Source: Nansenia antarctica
Taxonomy: Eukaryota > Chordata > Actinopteri > Argentiniformes > Microstomatidae
Reading direction: 5' to 3'
Assembly (NCBI GenBank): GCA_963989245.1
Contig: OZ022349.1
Location: forward strand, 31,136,693-31,200,692
DNA length: 64,000 nt
Both the position numbers and the translations under genes were made by a program. Below the pieces are notes generated by a model, which ran no database searches, was not told where the DNA came from, and worked only from the letters and a program-made list of their open reading frames with translations. Position 1 is the first letter of the stretch. Each line of letters starts with the position of its first letter. This document shows, piece after piece, positions 31,945 through 45,800 of the stretch.

Positions 31945-34207
<2,263 letters not shown>

Positions 34208-34209
34208 AT

Positions 34210-35900
34210 GCTTACAGTATCATCAGGACTAGGTGCCTCCTCATCCTGTTCTGCCACCACAGGACCAGGAGGAGACACAGATGCAGACACAGAAAGGACA
34301 GGTTTCACGGTTACGTCGTCAGACAAAGGCGCCGCAGCGTCCGCCTGTTGTGCGTAATACGGTTTTAGTAGATTAACGTGACAAAGTTGAATCGGTTTTC
34401 TCCTCTCTGGAGTGGCGATCACGTAGTTTAAGTCACTGCAACGCTTCACTACGGTGGACGGGCCCTGAAACTTGAACCAATAAGGCTAGAACTCGGTCAC
34501 CGGGACTAAAGCAACGCGGTTCCGCCACACGATCAAACAGCCGTTTCATTGTTTTCTGTGAGGAGTCCAAATGCGCATTCGCCAACTCCCCTGCCGCATA
34601 CAAAATCGCTCACATAAACGCGCAGATTTTTAGGAGGAGGCGAACTGCTCCAATCCTCCTGGAGGTCTGCCAGCGGCCTACGCACAGAGTGGCGCTGAAC
34701 CCTGTACTCTCGGTAGCGTACTCAGGTGCGACGTGAAATTGGAGCCCTGATCACTCTGAATGACCTTCGGGATTCCAAATAGAGAGATTAACTTGATGAG
34801 AGATTTCAGAACCGATTTAGTGGTGATGGGTCGGAGTGGATAGGCAGTAGGAAATCTAGTGGTCTGACACATAACCATGAACAAATATTCGCAGCCAGTC
34901 TTTGATGAGATACTCAAACGGCTTGCTAACAACCGAAATAGGTGATAAGGGTGCCAGTTTGAGTGACCAGTTCGGTTTACTGGTCAACTGGCAGGTGTGA
35001 CAAGGCCAATACAAATGTTTCAGGATACGGTCATATGTCTTTTTCACTCCTAAGTGCCCTCCGACGCTATCATGGGAAGTCTGTAACACCAGAGCACGGT
35101 GTTTAACCAACACGACTACCTGATAGATGGGCTCCCTCAGGAAGCTCTCATACTGGGGAACCCTTCTTTTCAGCAGCATCCCATCCTGGAGGAAATAACC
35201 ATGAGACATGTTCTGTATAACCTCCTCGGAAACGCTCAAAAGACACAGACAAAGAGAAATCAGATGCCTGTTCCTTTACCATATTCTCACCCTAACCAGA
35301 GGAATCGCAGGCACAAAAATGTACCCCTCCCCGCTCCCCCTTTACCGGCGGGGTTCTCTCAGAAGCGGTTTGTGTCATAGAACGGGTCACTGCGCACGCC
35401 GGGTATACCTCTGGGTTGTCTCGTGCCATCTCCTTTAGAGTTTTTTCGACTGGGACAGGAGACACAATAAGGGGCGGGGACACATCAAGCCATCACTACC
35501 AGCCAGGTTATTACCTAGAACAACCTGCACCCCCTCGACTGGGAGTGAAGGACGCACGCCGATTGTGACCACCCTATTGACCAAATCAGATGTTAGCTCT
35601 ATTTCATGCAAGGGAACTGTGAGAACGTCTAAACCGATTCCCTGCACTAACACACTGTCACCGGTCACCGTCACTGGGGAGAAAGGCAACACTGGCTCAA
35701 TTACAAAGGACTATGATGCCCCAGTGTCTCTTAGGATCTTACCGGGACTTTGTGAACCCCTCCCACTAAGGACACGAAAACCTCTGTAATGAACGGGGTA
35801 TAATCAGAGTTAGTCAGCGCGCATTAGGAAACCGGGGCCAATGCCATAGATACCACTGGGCCCACGAGAAGATTAGGTTTAGGCTTACCAGATTTGTCAA
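34210..35900 (-). pseudogene. Ty3/Gypsy pol remnant: protease and integrase, RT missing
   Basis: Reading 35900 to 34210: retropepsin with the DTGAS active site (about 35713-35727) and a flap-side block LPVEGVQVVLGNNLAG; then, after a break, the integrase zinc region HDSVGGHLGVKKTYDRILKH with CHTC, and the integrase core piece GIPKVIQSDQGSNFTS near 34750; finally LCHVNLLKPYYAQQ near 34380, a usual Gypsy C-terminal motif. Reverse transcriptase and RNase H, normally between protease and integrase, are absent, and several frameshifts separate the pieces. No LTR is seen on either side. It abuts the hAT gene at about 34207. Confidence 0.75.
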
Positions 35901-35924
35901 CCCTTTGTCAACACTCGTTGACCA

Positions 35925-36325
35925 TCTCTTCGCCTTCCCAATCTCCCTTTACCCCAACAGTCCCCCACCTCCCACAAAAAACCCACCCGCCCAATCACAG
36001 CCCCCCGCCCCCCACCCCACAGGACCCCATGGAAGGAGCAAATAGATTAGCCTATAGTAATGTCTTGAGAATGGTAATGGTTTGATCCCAGCAAGAAATA
36101 TGATCAGATATTGCCTGATGCCTGTTAGCTATCCAGTGTTCCATGCTGGCTATGTCTATGAAGTCTAAGATCCACCTCTGTGTTGTCAAGAAATGGGGTG
36201 ACTTCCACCTGCAAGCTATAATCCTTTTGGCCAGCCAGATGCGTCTCTGTTTGATATTTAAATCCAGGGTGTCATTTAGTAATAGTACTGCTGGTGAGTG
36301 TGGGATTTGTTTGGACAAGATGTAT
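35925..36325 (-). pseudogene. L1/Tx1-like LINE 3' fragment
   Basis: The minus-strand translation LLLNDTLDLNIKQRRIWLAK, then WKSPHFLTTQRWILDFIDIA and SMEHW matches the ORF2 C-terminus of the L1 at 51.6 kb (ILNNLSNVGLPLIKKRGLLA...WVLTYLDIVYLELS) at a distance. It has a C-rich (G-rich in sense) 3' UTR at 35960-36025. It is short and decayed. Confidence 0.6.
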
Positions 36326-36329
36326 CATA

Positions 36330-37140
36330 AACCGTCATCCAAAAATCAGTTCTGCCCTACAAAGGCAAAAGGCAGTAACTTCCCAGAGTGCAGAACTGAG
36401 AACATTTATTTTAAAGTTTTCTTGTTGTCCAGCCAAAATAGTTCCAGGCAGATCACTGGATATGTGGCAGTTTTATGGCTTTATATTAGGTTATACTTTG
36501 TACATATTAATCCTGACCTCTGATATGATCTTTGACCCTTATTTGGAAGTTACTGTATTCTGCCTTTGCATGGCTTGCCAAAAGATATAGAGTCATGCCA
36601 AGGCAAAAGGCAGTTCAACTTCAATTTCATATTGTCACTTTAGTTTTGATCACAATAAAAAAATACAGTATAATGAGAAATATGATAGGGTTAGGCTAGG
36701 GTACCCTATAATAGGGTTAGGCTAGGGTATCGGATAACGTCAAGAGTAGCAGGAACGAGCATATGAACCAACCATTAAGTGGTTACGATCTGGCGATGAC
36801 TGGAAGCAGGAGCAGAGCTTAAGTAGGAGCCAGTCGCGGTCTTATTCGTCCACACCTGGCACCACTAATTGATGGCTGATGAGCCAGGGGCGCTCTTAAT
36901 CGTCCACTGATCGACGTCTGATGATCCAGGGGCGCTCTTAATCGTTCACTGATCGACGTCTGATGAGCCAGGGGCGCTCTTAATCGTTCACTGATCGATG
37001 TCTGATGAGCCAGGGGCGGAGCTGTGACAAAAAGTATAAACATTATACCATTCCGACACCCTATTGGTTTGTACGAGATGCATTCCATCTGCTGCACATG
37101 ACACAAATCACACTCCAGCAAGGAAAGCAGATGTATGTAG
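36330..37140. other. Non-coding, contains a 42-bp tandem repeat
   Basis: Three and a half units of 42 bp (ccaggggcgctcttaatcgt + cactgatcga...) lie at about 36884-37020. Two short atagggttaggctagggta units lie at about 36684-36731. No gene is recognised. Confidence 0.6.
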
Positions 37141-37146
37141 CCAAAG

Positions 37147-40085
37147 ATGTCCGTGACCGTGCCAGAGACTCAAAATAACAGCGAAATGTCCCAACCAAGC
37201 ACCAGCATCAACCAGGTTGATAGCCAGGAAGATCAGCCAACCCTTCTCCATCCCTGGCCGTACCTGGAAGAATTTTTTGAAATGGTTGGATGCAAAAACA
37301 ACTCATTTCGAATGCGCTGCCAGCTCTGCGCACCCAAGTACCACGAGCTAATGGCCTTCAAAAACTCACCGTCTAATTTGAAAAAGCATATTGAGGTAAG
37401 CTGAAAGTTTGTTATTATCAGTCGACATTTTGTAGTAACCTAGTAACGTACTAATGGTAGATTTGCAATGTTTGCTATGGCTAAGAACATGCCATGGTTT
37501 GCTTGCTAGCAGTAGGCTATGATTCAATGTTTCATTTGTAATCCTTCATGTGTTGAGGTCGGAGTTTTACCGTGTTTGTTGCTGTAAAGAGTTAATTATG
37601 TTCCCACGGGAGAAGAAATGTGCGCGGTGTGTGCCATTAACAATAATGTTACTTTTCAGTCATGCCAGCAGCTGCTTGTGGTCCTAAAACAGCTTTAAGT
37701 GGCAATATTCTGGTCTGCTCAACATAATTGCATAGACCAGTGAAACTGCTCCCTAACTTGTAGTCTGACCTCCATTCATGAACTTCCAGCGTGACATTTA
37801 ATACAGCGGAAGTCCTAGATAGTCTCAGCTTGTGGTTTGAGAGAAATAATATGAATCTCAATCTGTGCCTGTGCATTCATTTTCTCCACAGAAGAAACAC
37901 CCCACTCGTCTAGAGAGGTACACGCAACTTTCTTCAACAGCCCTCAAAAGGAAGTCATCCACTGAAGGTTCTTTGACCCCACCCTCCAAACAAACCAAGC
38001 TGTGGGAGGCTCGAAGAGTGTCCCAGGCAAGTGTGGATGAAGTAGTCCTCAAATTCATTGTCCAAGGCTTGCACCCACCACACATTGTTCAGCAACAGGG
38101 CTTCATTGAGCTTGTGCAACATCTTCAGCCAAATACAAATGTCATGACGCGTAATACTGTTGTTAACAAAGTCACAAAGGCCTTTGTTGAAATGAAAAGA
38201 AAACTGAAAGCTGCCCTTAGTGAAATTGAGTTCATAGCAACAACAACAGACTGCTGGACGGCACACCGTCGCGGTTTCATTGGTGTCACTGCGCACTGGT
38301 TTAACCCCCAGACCATGCAGAGATCCTGTGCTGCCCTGGCATGCAAGCAACTTAAAGGGTCACATACCTTTTCTGCCCTGGCTGGTGCCCTAAATGATAT
38401 TCACACAGAATTCAATGTCAGAGAGAAGATTGTTCGCACTACAACTGACAACGGATCAAACTTCCTGAAAGCCTTCAGAGTTTATGGGCAGACTGACGAG
38501 AACAACAATGCTGAACCTGTAGGAGAGGGTGATGGAGAAGAGGATGATTGTGGCCAAAATGATGATAACGATGAAGAAGAGGAAAGCCTTGAGGGTGTTG
38601 AATTTGTTGATGCCGGAGCCCTGTTGGAAGAAGATGACTACTTAGAATACCAGCTACCCAAGCACCATCGCTGCGCCTGCCACCTCCTCAATTTAGTGTC
38701 CACAGTTGATGCTTCAAAAGCAGAGGTCAACCCACTGTACAAGCGCGTGCCAAGGTCCACATTTGCCAAATGCTCTAGCCTGTGGAATAAAAGTTCAAGA
38801 TCAACCACCGCATCTGAAGTAATTGAAGACCACTGCAAACTCCAACTCGTAAGGCCTGTTGCTACAAGGTGGAATTCACTCTTCTCAGCCGTAGAAAGAA
38901 TAGTGAGAATAACACGAGAACAAGGCGAGGGAGCCCTTGCAGCTGTCTGCAGTGAACTAGATACACCCAAGTAAGTGCTTGTTTTTCTGCCTTACAGTTA
39001 ATGAAGTGATTAACAATAGATTAAGTTACAGTTTTATACTTGGAATACTGTAGAACACGTATGCACTATGCCAATATGCAGTCCCCATATTTACTATGAA
39101 TGTGATTTGTAGCAACACAACTTCATTTCTAAAAGTCTCAGATGACAATATTTTTCCTTTTTAATGATCAGTTCCTCCAGTTGAAGGTGCTACATCAAGT
39201 AGACTTAATGTTCCATGTTGTGTTTTTCTCTTCTTCTTTGTACAGGTTTACTCCAGTGGAACTTGCATTTCTTGCAGAATATGCGAAGACAATGAGCCCA
39301 GTTGCAAAGGCACTGGATGTTCTTCAGGGAGAAACCAGTGTGCAGATGGGATGGTTGGTCCCCACCATAACTCTGCTAAGGACCAAGCTACAGCACCTTC
39401 AAGTCGCCTCCAAGTTCTGTGAGCCTTTGATTGCTGCACTTCTTTCAGGCCTTGAGAAACGCTTCGGAGAGATGCTTGCAGATCCAGAACTGATAGCCGC
39501 AGCCATTCTAGTTCCCAAATTTAAAACCTGTTGGACAAGTGACGAAAATATCCTCAAACTTGGTAAGTGTCTCACTTCCGCTTAATATGTGTAATTTCTA
39601 TGAAGACAGTGAAATTAGTTTGAAATTACATTTAATGACACACACACACACACACAACACTATCCAATACACAGTTACAATACTGCCATATAGTCTAAAT
39701 TGTCATGATTTTTGTTTTTTATTCCACAGGCCTTCACTATATCAGAAGCCACTTGGACTGTCAGGACGAGAAACACTTCAGTGAGGGCTCCCAATCGTCT
39801 GAGGAAGAGGACTTCTTTTCCTCCTTGAAGAAGACCGGCCCTCTTGAAACGTCCCAGCAGTTGGATGCGTACCTGGGGTGCCCAGGAGACACAGTAGAGG
39901 TACTGAAGACCTTCCCAGCTGTGTGCCAGCTATCACTCAAACTTAATACGGGACTCCCTGCCTCAGCAGCCTGTGAAAGACTGTTTAGTGTCGCAGGGCT
40001 GATCTTCAGGCCAAAAAGAGCATGCATTGGCTCAAAGAACTTTGAGAACCTGCTGCTTTTGCGGCTGAACAAAGCTTGTTGGTAA
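37147..40085 (+). CDS. BED-finger hAT-type gene (ZBED-like), four intact exons
   Basis: The coding sequence joins 37147-37395, 37892-38970, 39246-39562 and 39730-40085. All introns are GT-AG, phases agree, and the total is 2001 nt (666 residues) with no internal stop. The BED zinc finger spans the first intron: CQLC in exon 1 and HIE/KKH across the junction. The hAT catalytic core is intact in outline: first aspartate in ATTTDCWTAHRRGF, second in RTTTDNGSNFLKAF, an acidic insert (EDDCGQNDDNDEEEESLEG), CACHLLNLV, then RPVATRWNSLFSAVERI. The end is the hATC domain: LNTGLPASAACERLFSVAGL and FENLLLLRLNKACW. It could be a live transposase or a domesticated ZBED-type gene. No left terminal inverted repeat is found, and the hAT-like end at 40709 does not pair with anything upstream. 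Confidence 0.85.
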
Positions 40086-40194
40086 CTCTGATGCTGATGT
40101 AGATTGTGTGTATGTGTGTTTTTTCAGGAAATATTGAATCACTACTTTGTTATGGTTTGTATGGTTTTGCCCTCACAGTTCCAATAAAGGCTAT

Positions 40195-40240
40195 TGACTT
40201 TTGACTTTTGACGTTTGACTTTTGACGTTTGACTTTTTGC
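40195..40240. repeat. (TTTTGAC) short tandem repeat
   Basis: About six units of gacttttgac/gacgtttgac follow the aataaa signal (about 40182) of the BED/hAT gene. Confidence 0.7.
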
Positions 40241-40469
40241 ACCATTACAATACTTAGGCAACTAGTCATCATATCTTCCGTGTTCACATGTTAATGCTCA
40301 GTAGTACACATATATGGTTCTTTAATGTATTTGCATTGTACTAAAATGTGTTCATTTTCAATGGGCATAAATGCGTCTGAAATAAGTGCATCCCAAATTT
40401 TTCAACATTAACATTTTAATAATAACATAATAGTCATTATGGCCTTTAGAAAAATGTTTTTGGGGGGGG

Positions 40470-40709
40470 AGGTGGGGTAGTGCACTATAGGCCCCTGTGG
40501 CGTGGCCTAAGCTTTTGTCCTTAATGGCATTTTTTCCCCCTTACATTACTTTTACTTTTATACTTTAAGTAGTTTTGAAACCAGTACTTTTATACTTTTA
40601 CTTGAGTAAAAAGCTTGAGTTGATACTTCAACTTCTACAGAAGTCTTTTTAAACCATAGTATCTATACTTCTACTTGAGTAATGAATGTGAATACTTTTG
40701 ACACCTCTG
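40470..40709 (-). mobile_element. Solitary hAT-type end
   Basis: In reverse complement it begins cagaggtgtcaaaagtattc and continues with tactcaagtagaagtat, a common fish hAT/MITE terminus. The matching other end is not in this window. Confidence 0.5.
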
Positions 40710-41044
40710 GTTACGGATGACTGCATGTCAACAAGTTCGAGTATGAATTTCCCCTCGTCGATGGAAGGCACCACTTCCTTTCCTCTGGAGCATTAGTCAC
40801 AATGGCGGTGCGGACCGGCAGTCTGGCAGGTGCTGCTGGAGCACAGATAAACAACTTCGCCAAAACCTCTTCACAAAAACCCAGTTTGTGGTCCAAACAC
40901 AAAATCTAATTGCAACGGCAGATCAATCATGAAGTTGCCCAAAGAGCGTTTATCTTTAGTTAAGTGTTTGTTTTGTTTTCATGTTCCGTGCGTTGCTGCT
41001 TCTCAAACCAAATTAATCACCAAGACTGCACTACTACGCTCAAT

Positions 41045-41145
41045 ACATGGAGCCAACATGCAACCTGAGCCACCCCTCCTAAATTTCGTTGTTTGGTACC
41101 TGTACTGTAGCAATGACAAATAAAGTCCATTCCATTCCAACCTAC
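41045..41145 (+). repeat. Rex1-like LINE 3' end
   Basis: It has the same 3' UTR box as at 27.8 and 47.3 kb (aatttcgttgtttggtacct, agcaatgacaaataaag) followed by a (CATTC)n tail. There is no coding sequence. Confidence 0.7.
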
Positions 41146-41335
41146 GCTGCCCTTCTGAACAACGGCAAAGCCACTCCGCCAACGAGCTGGATAAATCACA
41201 AGGGGAGAGAGAGATCAAGTCGATCACACAGAGTAATCCTCTACTTGTTAACAACCCTCCTGCTGGCTGGTGATATTCAACCAAACCCAGGGCCTCACCT
41301 GATCACCGGTGGCGAGCTGCTATCCCCCTCCCCGG
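41146..41335 (+). pseudogene. Retroelement 5' ORF fragment with a 2A-like motif
   Basis: The open frame reads LNNGKATPPTSWINHKGRER, then VILYLLTTLLLAGDIQPNPG-P at about 41236-41295, then HLITGGELLSPSPG before it meets a minisatellite element. A hydrophobic run followed by GDIQPNPGP is the shape of 2A-like ribosome-skipping peptides (consensus D-V/I-E-x-N-P-G-P, here Q for E). Such motifs are known at the start of CR1/L2/Rex1-type LINE polyproteins. Only the fragment is present; RT is not attached. Confidence 0.6.
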
Positions 41336-41740
41336 GAGTGTACCTATGTTCCCCGGGTCCTATATTCCCCGGGTTCTATGTTCCCCGGTTCCCCGCTTCC
41401 GAAAAAGGGTTCTATGTTCCCCGCTTCCGAAAAAGGGTTCTATGTTCCCCGCTTCCGAAAAAGGGTCCTATGTTCCCCGCCTGCCGTTGTGTCAAGGTGT
41501 CGTTATGTGGTACTGCATGAGAGTTTGACGTGCGACCCCAGGTGTCGTTATGTGGTACTGCATGAGAGTTTGACATGTGTCTATAGACATGGGTCTTAAG
41601 ATGTCTTGGAAATATGAAGAACACAATGAATGTAATAGTATTGTCTCAGCATTTTATATAACTCCCTAGATAGATCATTTTCGAGATGGAATTGAAAATC
41701 TTATATTCCTAAAAGAACACCAGTGACAGTGTATATGTGT
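41318..41740 (+). mobile_element. 28-bp-minisatellite element, copy 1
   Basis: It starts near ccccgggagtgtacctatg, has two or three ccccgggtcctatgttcc boxes, then four units of a 28-bp repeat (ttctatgttccccgcttccg + aaaaaggg), then ctgccgttgtgtcaagg, a duplicated gtcgttatgtggtactgcat block, and a 3' body ending aagaacaccagtga. The 3' body is shared with copy 3 (63520-63660, reverse). The GSMFPASEKG-like ORFs across it are repeat translations. Confidence 0.7.
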
Positions 41741-42400
41741 CTACTGACGATGTAAACAGACACCTCTCGGAAAACAGAAATACGTCAAATTCGTCTTCAA
41801 AGTATTTCTGACCTAAAACTCAGATTTTCGTTTTTTCAGCTAACATTCAACTTAAAGATGTGAAGTACCCACTCGTTATTTTTCCGAACAGTTTTACGTT
41901 AATTAAATAACTATAATCTAGCAACAAAATAGGCTTGTTTGTCATGAAATAACATACGCTTTCACTTGGGTGTGATTGGCTGTTGAGCTCTAGGGGGAGG
42001 GACAAAGGTTGCAGTGTTTGTTTCCATGTGTTCATTGAGAATGTCAATGTATTTAGCTTAGAATGAACACTGCTTAGCTCATCAATTGTTCAGTAATGAC
42101 TGAAGGCACAAAGAAAGTCCCCAATAAACGAAACTTTACTAGGACAACATACGGATTTCACAGGATCAACATACCACAACACATTCTGCTTTTGGGTGAG
42201 TAGCTACAGTCCTTTGTTTGTGTTGGGCTAGCCGCGTTAGCTAGCGAACATAAGCTAGTACGTTCTGTGTCGTCGTATTGCTTTTTAAAGACTTTCTAAA
42301 ACAATCACATAGTAGCACATTATGCTGTTCTTATAAGTTGTGTTGTTGCTACTGTGTACAGTTAGTTAACTGTTTGTCTTTTGTTACTTGGGTTGGGCTA

Positions 42401-42583
42401 TGTGGTATTCTGTAGTAAGAAAGTAGTTAGGAAAGAATGAGACCGGGAGACACGCAGCTGCTGTTCACTTCGCCCGTTTATTCAACTCCTCTTCTTGACA
42501 TCCGTAAGTGCATACATCACTTCCGTCACTGCATACATCACTAGCATACTAGCGCCCACTGGCGGTATAAACAGGACACAACA
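42401..42583 (-). repeat. 3' LTR of the Ty3/Gypsy element
   Basis: 183 bp with TG...CA ends, identical to 46828-47010. It contains a near-duplicated gcatacatcact box. Confidence 0.95.
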
Positions 42584-42597
42584 TTTCCCCCTTTCTT
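42584..42597 (-). promoter_or_regulatory. Polypurine tract
   Basis: In element sense it reads aagaaagggggaaa directly before the 3' LTR, the expected primer site for plus-strand DNA synthesis. Confidence 0.8.
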
Positions 42598-42828
42598 AAA
42601 GGAATTACAGTACTCAAAGAATGCAATATTCTGTAGACTGGTGTCAGTACAATTGAAATAAAATGAAAACTAAGGAAATGAAAATGAATGAATCAGCAGA
42701 ATGAATAACAACAATAAACAGTTTATGACAGTGAAACATGAAATGAACATTAACTTTTGTCATTGCATTGTAGGACCTTTTTGTACTAAGTTAGAACCGT
42801 GTTCTATCCTACCCTTTTTGTACGTTCT

Positions 42829-45800
42829 CTACGGCACAAAGTCTACCAGCCACCTAGGTGGGTTTCTGACTCTAAGGTTCCTTCTTGGACCTGGTTCATT
42901 AAACACATTCTCTGACTCGGGCACCATGAACTCCTCTAGCTCAATCTCCTTTTCACCACTGGTGCCAGACAGAGCATCCTTGGGGAAGCGTGTAAACTTG
43001 GATGCATTCCATTTTCGACCATCACTGAGCAGGTATGTATTCTGTCCTGCTTTACTAACTACTGTCAGCGGTTCTGTGAATCTTGATGATCCCTTTTTTA
43101 CATGCTCCGGTCTGCGGACACGTACGGTGTCATTCACTTGGAACATGGGCACTTTCGCTCCCCTCATTCTGTCTGTGTACTCCTTACTCTCCTGTTGCTT
43201 GCGTCTCACTGTCTCCTGCACTTTCTCATGTGACTTAATTTGTTGTGAGACAGGGAGGGCATTTAGTTTTGTACGCATCTTTCTGTTCCTCAGCAACTCA
43301 AAGGGAGTAGCTCCTGTAGTAGCATGCGGCGTAGCGCGATAGTTCAGTAAGAACTCTGTTACTGCATGTTTCCATGGCTTGTGCATTCTCTCAGCCGTCT
43401 GAATACACTCTTTGAGAACTCGATTAAATCTCTCAATAGCCCCGTTGGCTCTTGGATAATAAACACTGGAACGCAGGTGCTTTATCTCTCTCTCTCCCAG
43501 AAAGCTTGCAAAAGCATGGGAGGTAAACTGACATCCGTTGTCAGAGACCAGGAAGGAAGGGTTACCTTCACGACTAAACACTGTAGTCAAGAAGCTAATA
43601 ACCGCCTCTGTAGTTACAGTAGAGACAAACGCCACCTCTGGCCACTTACTGTAATAGTCTGTGAGTGTAATAGCATAACGGCAGTCCCATGTCGCACAGT
43701 CAAAGGGACCAACAATGTCAATGGCCACCTTCTCCCATGGTCCACCTGGCAGTTCCACTGGGGTAAGTGGTGCAGGCGCAGTTTTGGCTGTTTTGTCATT
43801 GTATTGACAGGGTACACATGAGCCTACTAATGTCTGGACACATCTGTCCATTTGCGGCCACCAATATAGCTCTCGTAGTCTCTGTTTAGTACGCACTATT
43901 CCCTGATGCGCTTCATGAGCTAAATTTACAACTTTAGACCGTAGTGTAGTAGGAACCACCACACGGTCGGAGCCTCTCATGACAAGTAGTTCATCCACAG
44001 CCAGTTCATCTCTCACTCTAAAATATGGAGCAAGTTCCTTTGTCACATTCTTACTGCATTTTGGCCAACCTTTCTGTATCTGCTGTCTCAGTTGAGTCAG
44101 TTCAGGACAGGCCTCACAGGCAGCAGTGAACTCGGTCACAGATATGGCATGTGAGGAACCTGTGAACACAGTAGCCACCATGTCTGGCTCCTCCTCCACC
44201 TCTCCTGTCGAAGGCAGAGGGAGTCTGGACAAGCAGTCAGCAGTCACATTACGTTTCCCTGGATGGTAAGTGACATCATAAGTAAAGCATAGTAGACGTG
44301 CAGACCATCTCGCTATTCTCAGACCTGCGCGACCCGTACCCCTGGAAGTGAGTAGGGTTGTCAACGCTTGGTGGTCTGTGCGTAGGACAAAACGATGTCC
44401 CCACAGGTAGGTTCTCCACCTTTCCACCGCCCAAACGCATGCCAGAGCCTCACGCTCGACGGTAGAGTACTTTCTCTCTGCAGGAGAAAGTGTCCTGGAC
44501 GCAAAAGCTATGGTTCTCTCTGTATTGTCTGGGTGAATCTGGCTCATTACAGCCCCCAATCCATAGTTAGAAGCATCGGTAGTGACATAAGTAGGTAACT
44601 CAGGATCATATAATGCTAAGGTAGGACTCTCAGTAATCAGTCTCTTAACCTCAGTAAAACTGGACTCTGCATCCGCTGTCCATTCAAACTTAGTGTCAGT
44701 AGATTCCCTGAGTGTAGCACGTAGCGGTTCCACCACAGTAGAGAAGTCAGGTATGAATTTACTATACCACGATGCAAGTCCTAGGAAGGACCGCAGGGAG
44801 GATGTGTCGTGCGGGGCAGGCGCGTTCGCCACAGCACTGACCCCGTCTTGGTCAGGATGAAGACCATCTTTGGACACAGTGTGGCCCAGGAAGCGCAGAG
44901 CTTTCTGGTTGAACTTACACTTGTGCATGTTCAGTTTAAGTCCCACTTCATTTAGAGCCTGTAGCACTCTCTGTAGGCTGACATCGTGATCCTGCTGTGT
45001 GATGCCGTAGCAAATCACATCATCCAGGTAGGCCTGTACGCCTGTCAGTACAGTCGACATCATTTTCTGAAAAGCTGAAGGAGCAGAAGCGAGGCCAAAT
45101 GGCACTCGGCAGAAACGAAAGAGACCCTCATGCGTGATAAACGCAGTTAAATCACGGCTATCTGGATGCAATGGCAACTGGTGATAAGCAGAGGCTAAGT
45201 CTATAGTAGAAAAGACTGTGGCTCCACGGAGCTCAGCGAACAGTTCATCCATGTGCGGTAAGGGATGACAGTCACTGATGATTGCCTTATTAGGTTCTCT
45301 GAGGTCAACACACAGGCGAGGCTTTCCTCCCCCCTTTCTCTGGGTCACAACTATAGGGGAAACCCATGGAGATGCGTCTATACGTTCTATAACGCCTTTT
45401 TCCTGTAGATCTGCGAGCTCATCGGTCACAGCCTGCCTCACTGAGAACGGAAGCCTCCTCAGTTTCTGCTGTACTGGCACAGCATCTGGTTTAACCTGTA
45501 TTTTGTGCATAAAACCTTTTGCACACCCTAACTCCTGTACTAGAACCTCTGGTTCGGTCTGTGGAGTGGTACTCTGTACAGTAGGTGCTCGGAGCACAGT
45601 AGGAGAGCTAGCAGAGCTAACAGTAATAATTTTGTTACCCTCAATGCACATCTGCAATGCTACAAATAAATCTAGTCCCAGCAATGCATTTCCTGATTCA
45701 ACCACTATCAATGAACCTGTAACTGAATGTCCATTATGAACAACTGTAGCATGCATGCAACCTTTAACAGGAATTTTCTCTCTGGAGTAAGTAAGCAGAT

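Noticed and set aside
40470..40709. Right terminus of the 37-40 kb BED/hAT gene's own transposon
   Set aside because: No cagaggtgtcaaaag-type left end or 8-bp duplication exists upstream of the gene within this window.
41089..41599. MFPGS/YVPR/VLCSP-type open frames as a gene
   Set aside because: All three frames stay open because the 28-bp unit lacks stops; frames differ between the three copies, so coding is unlikely even though such ORFs may be annotated as proteins.
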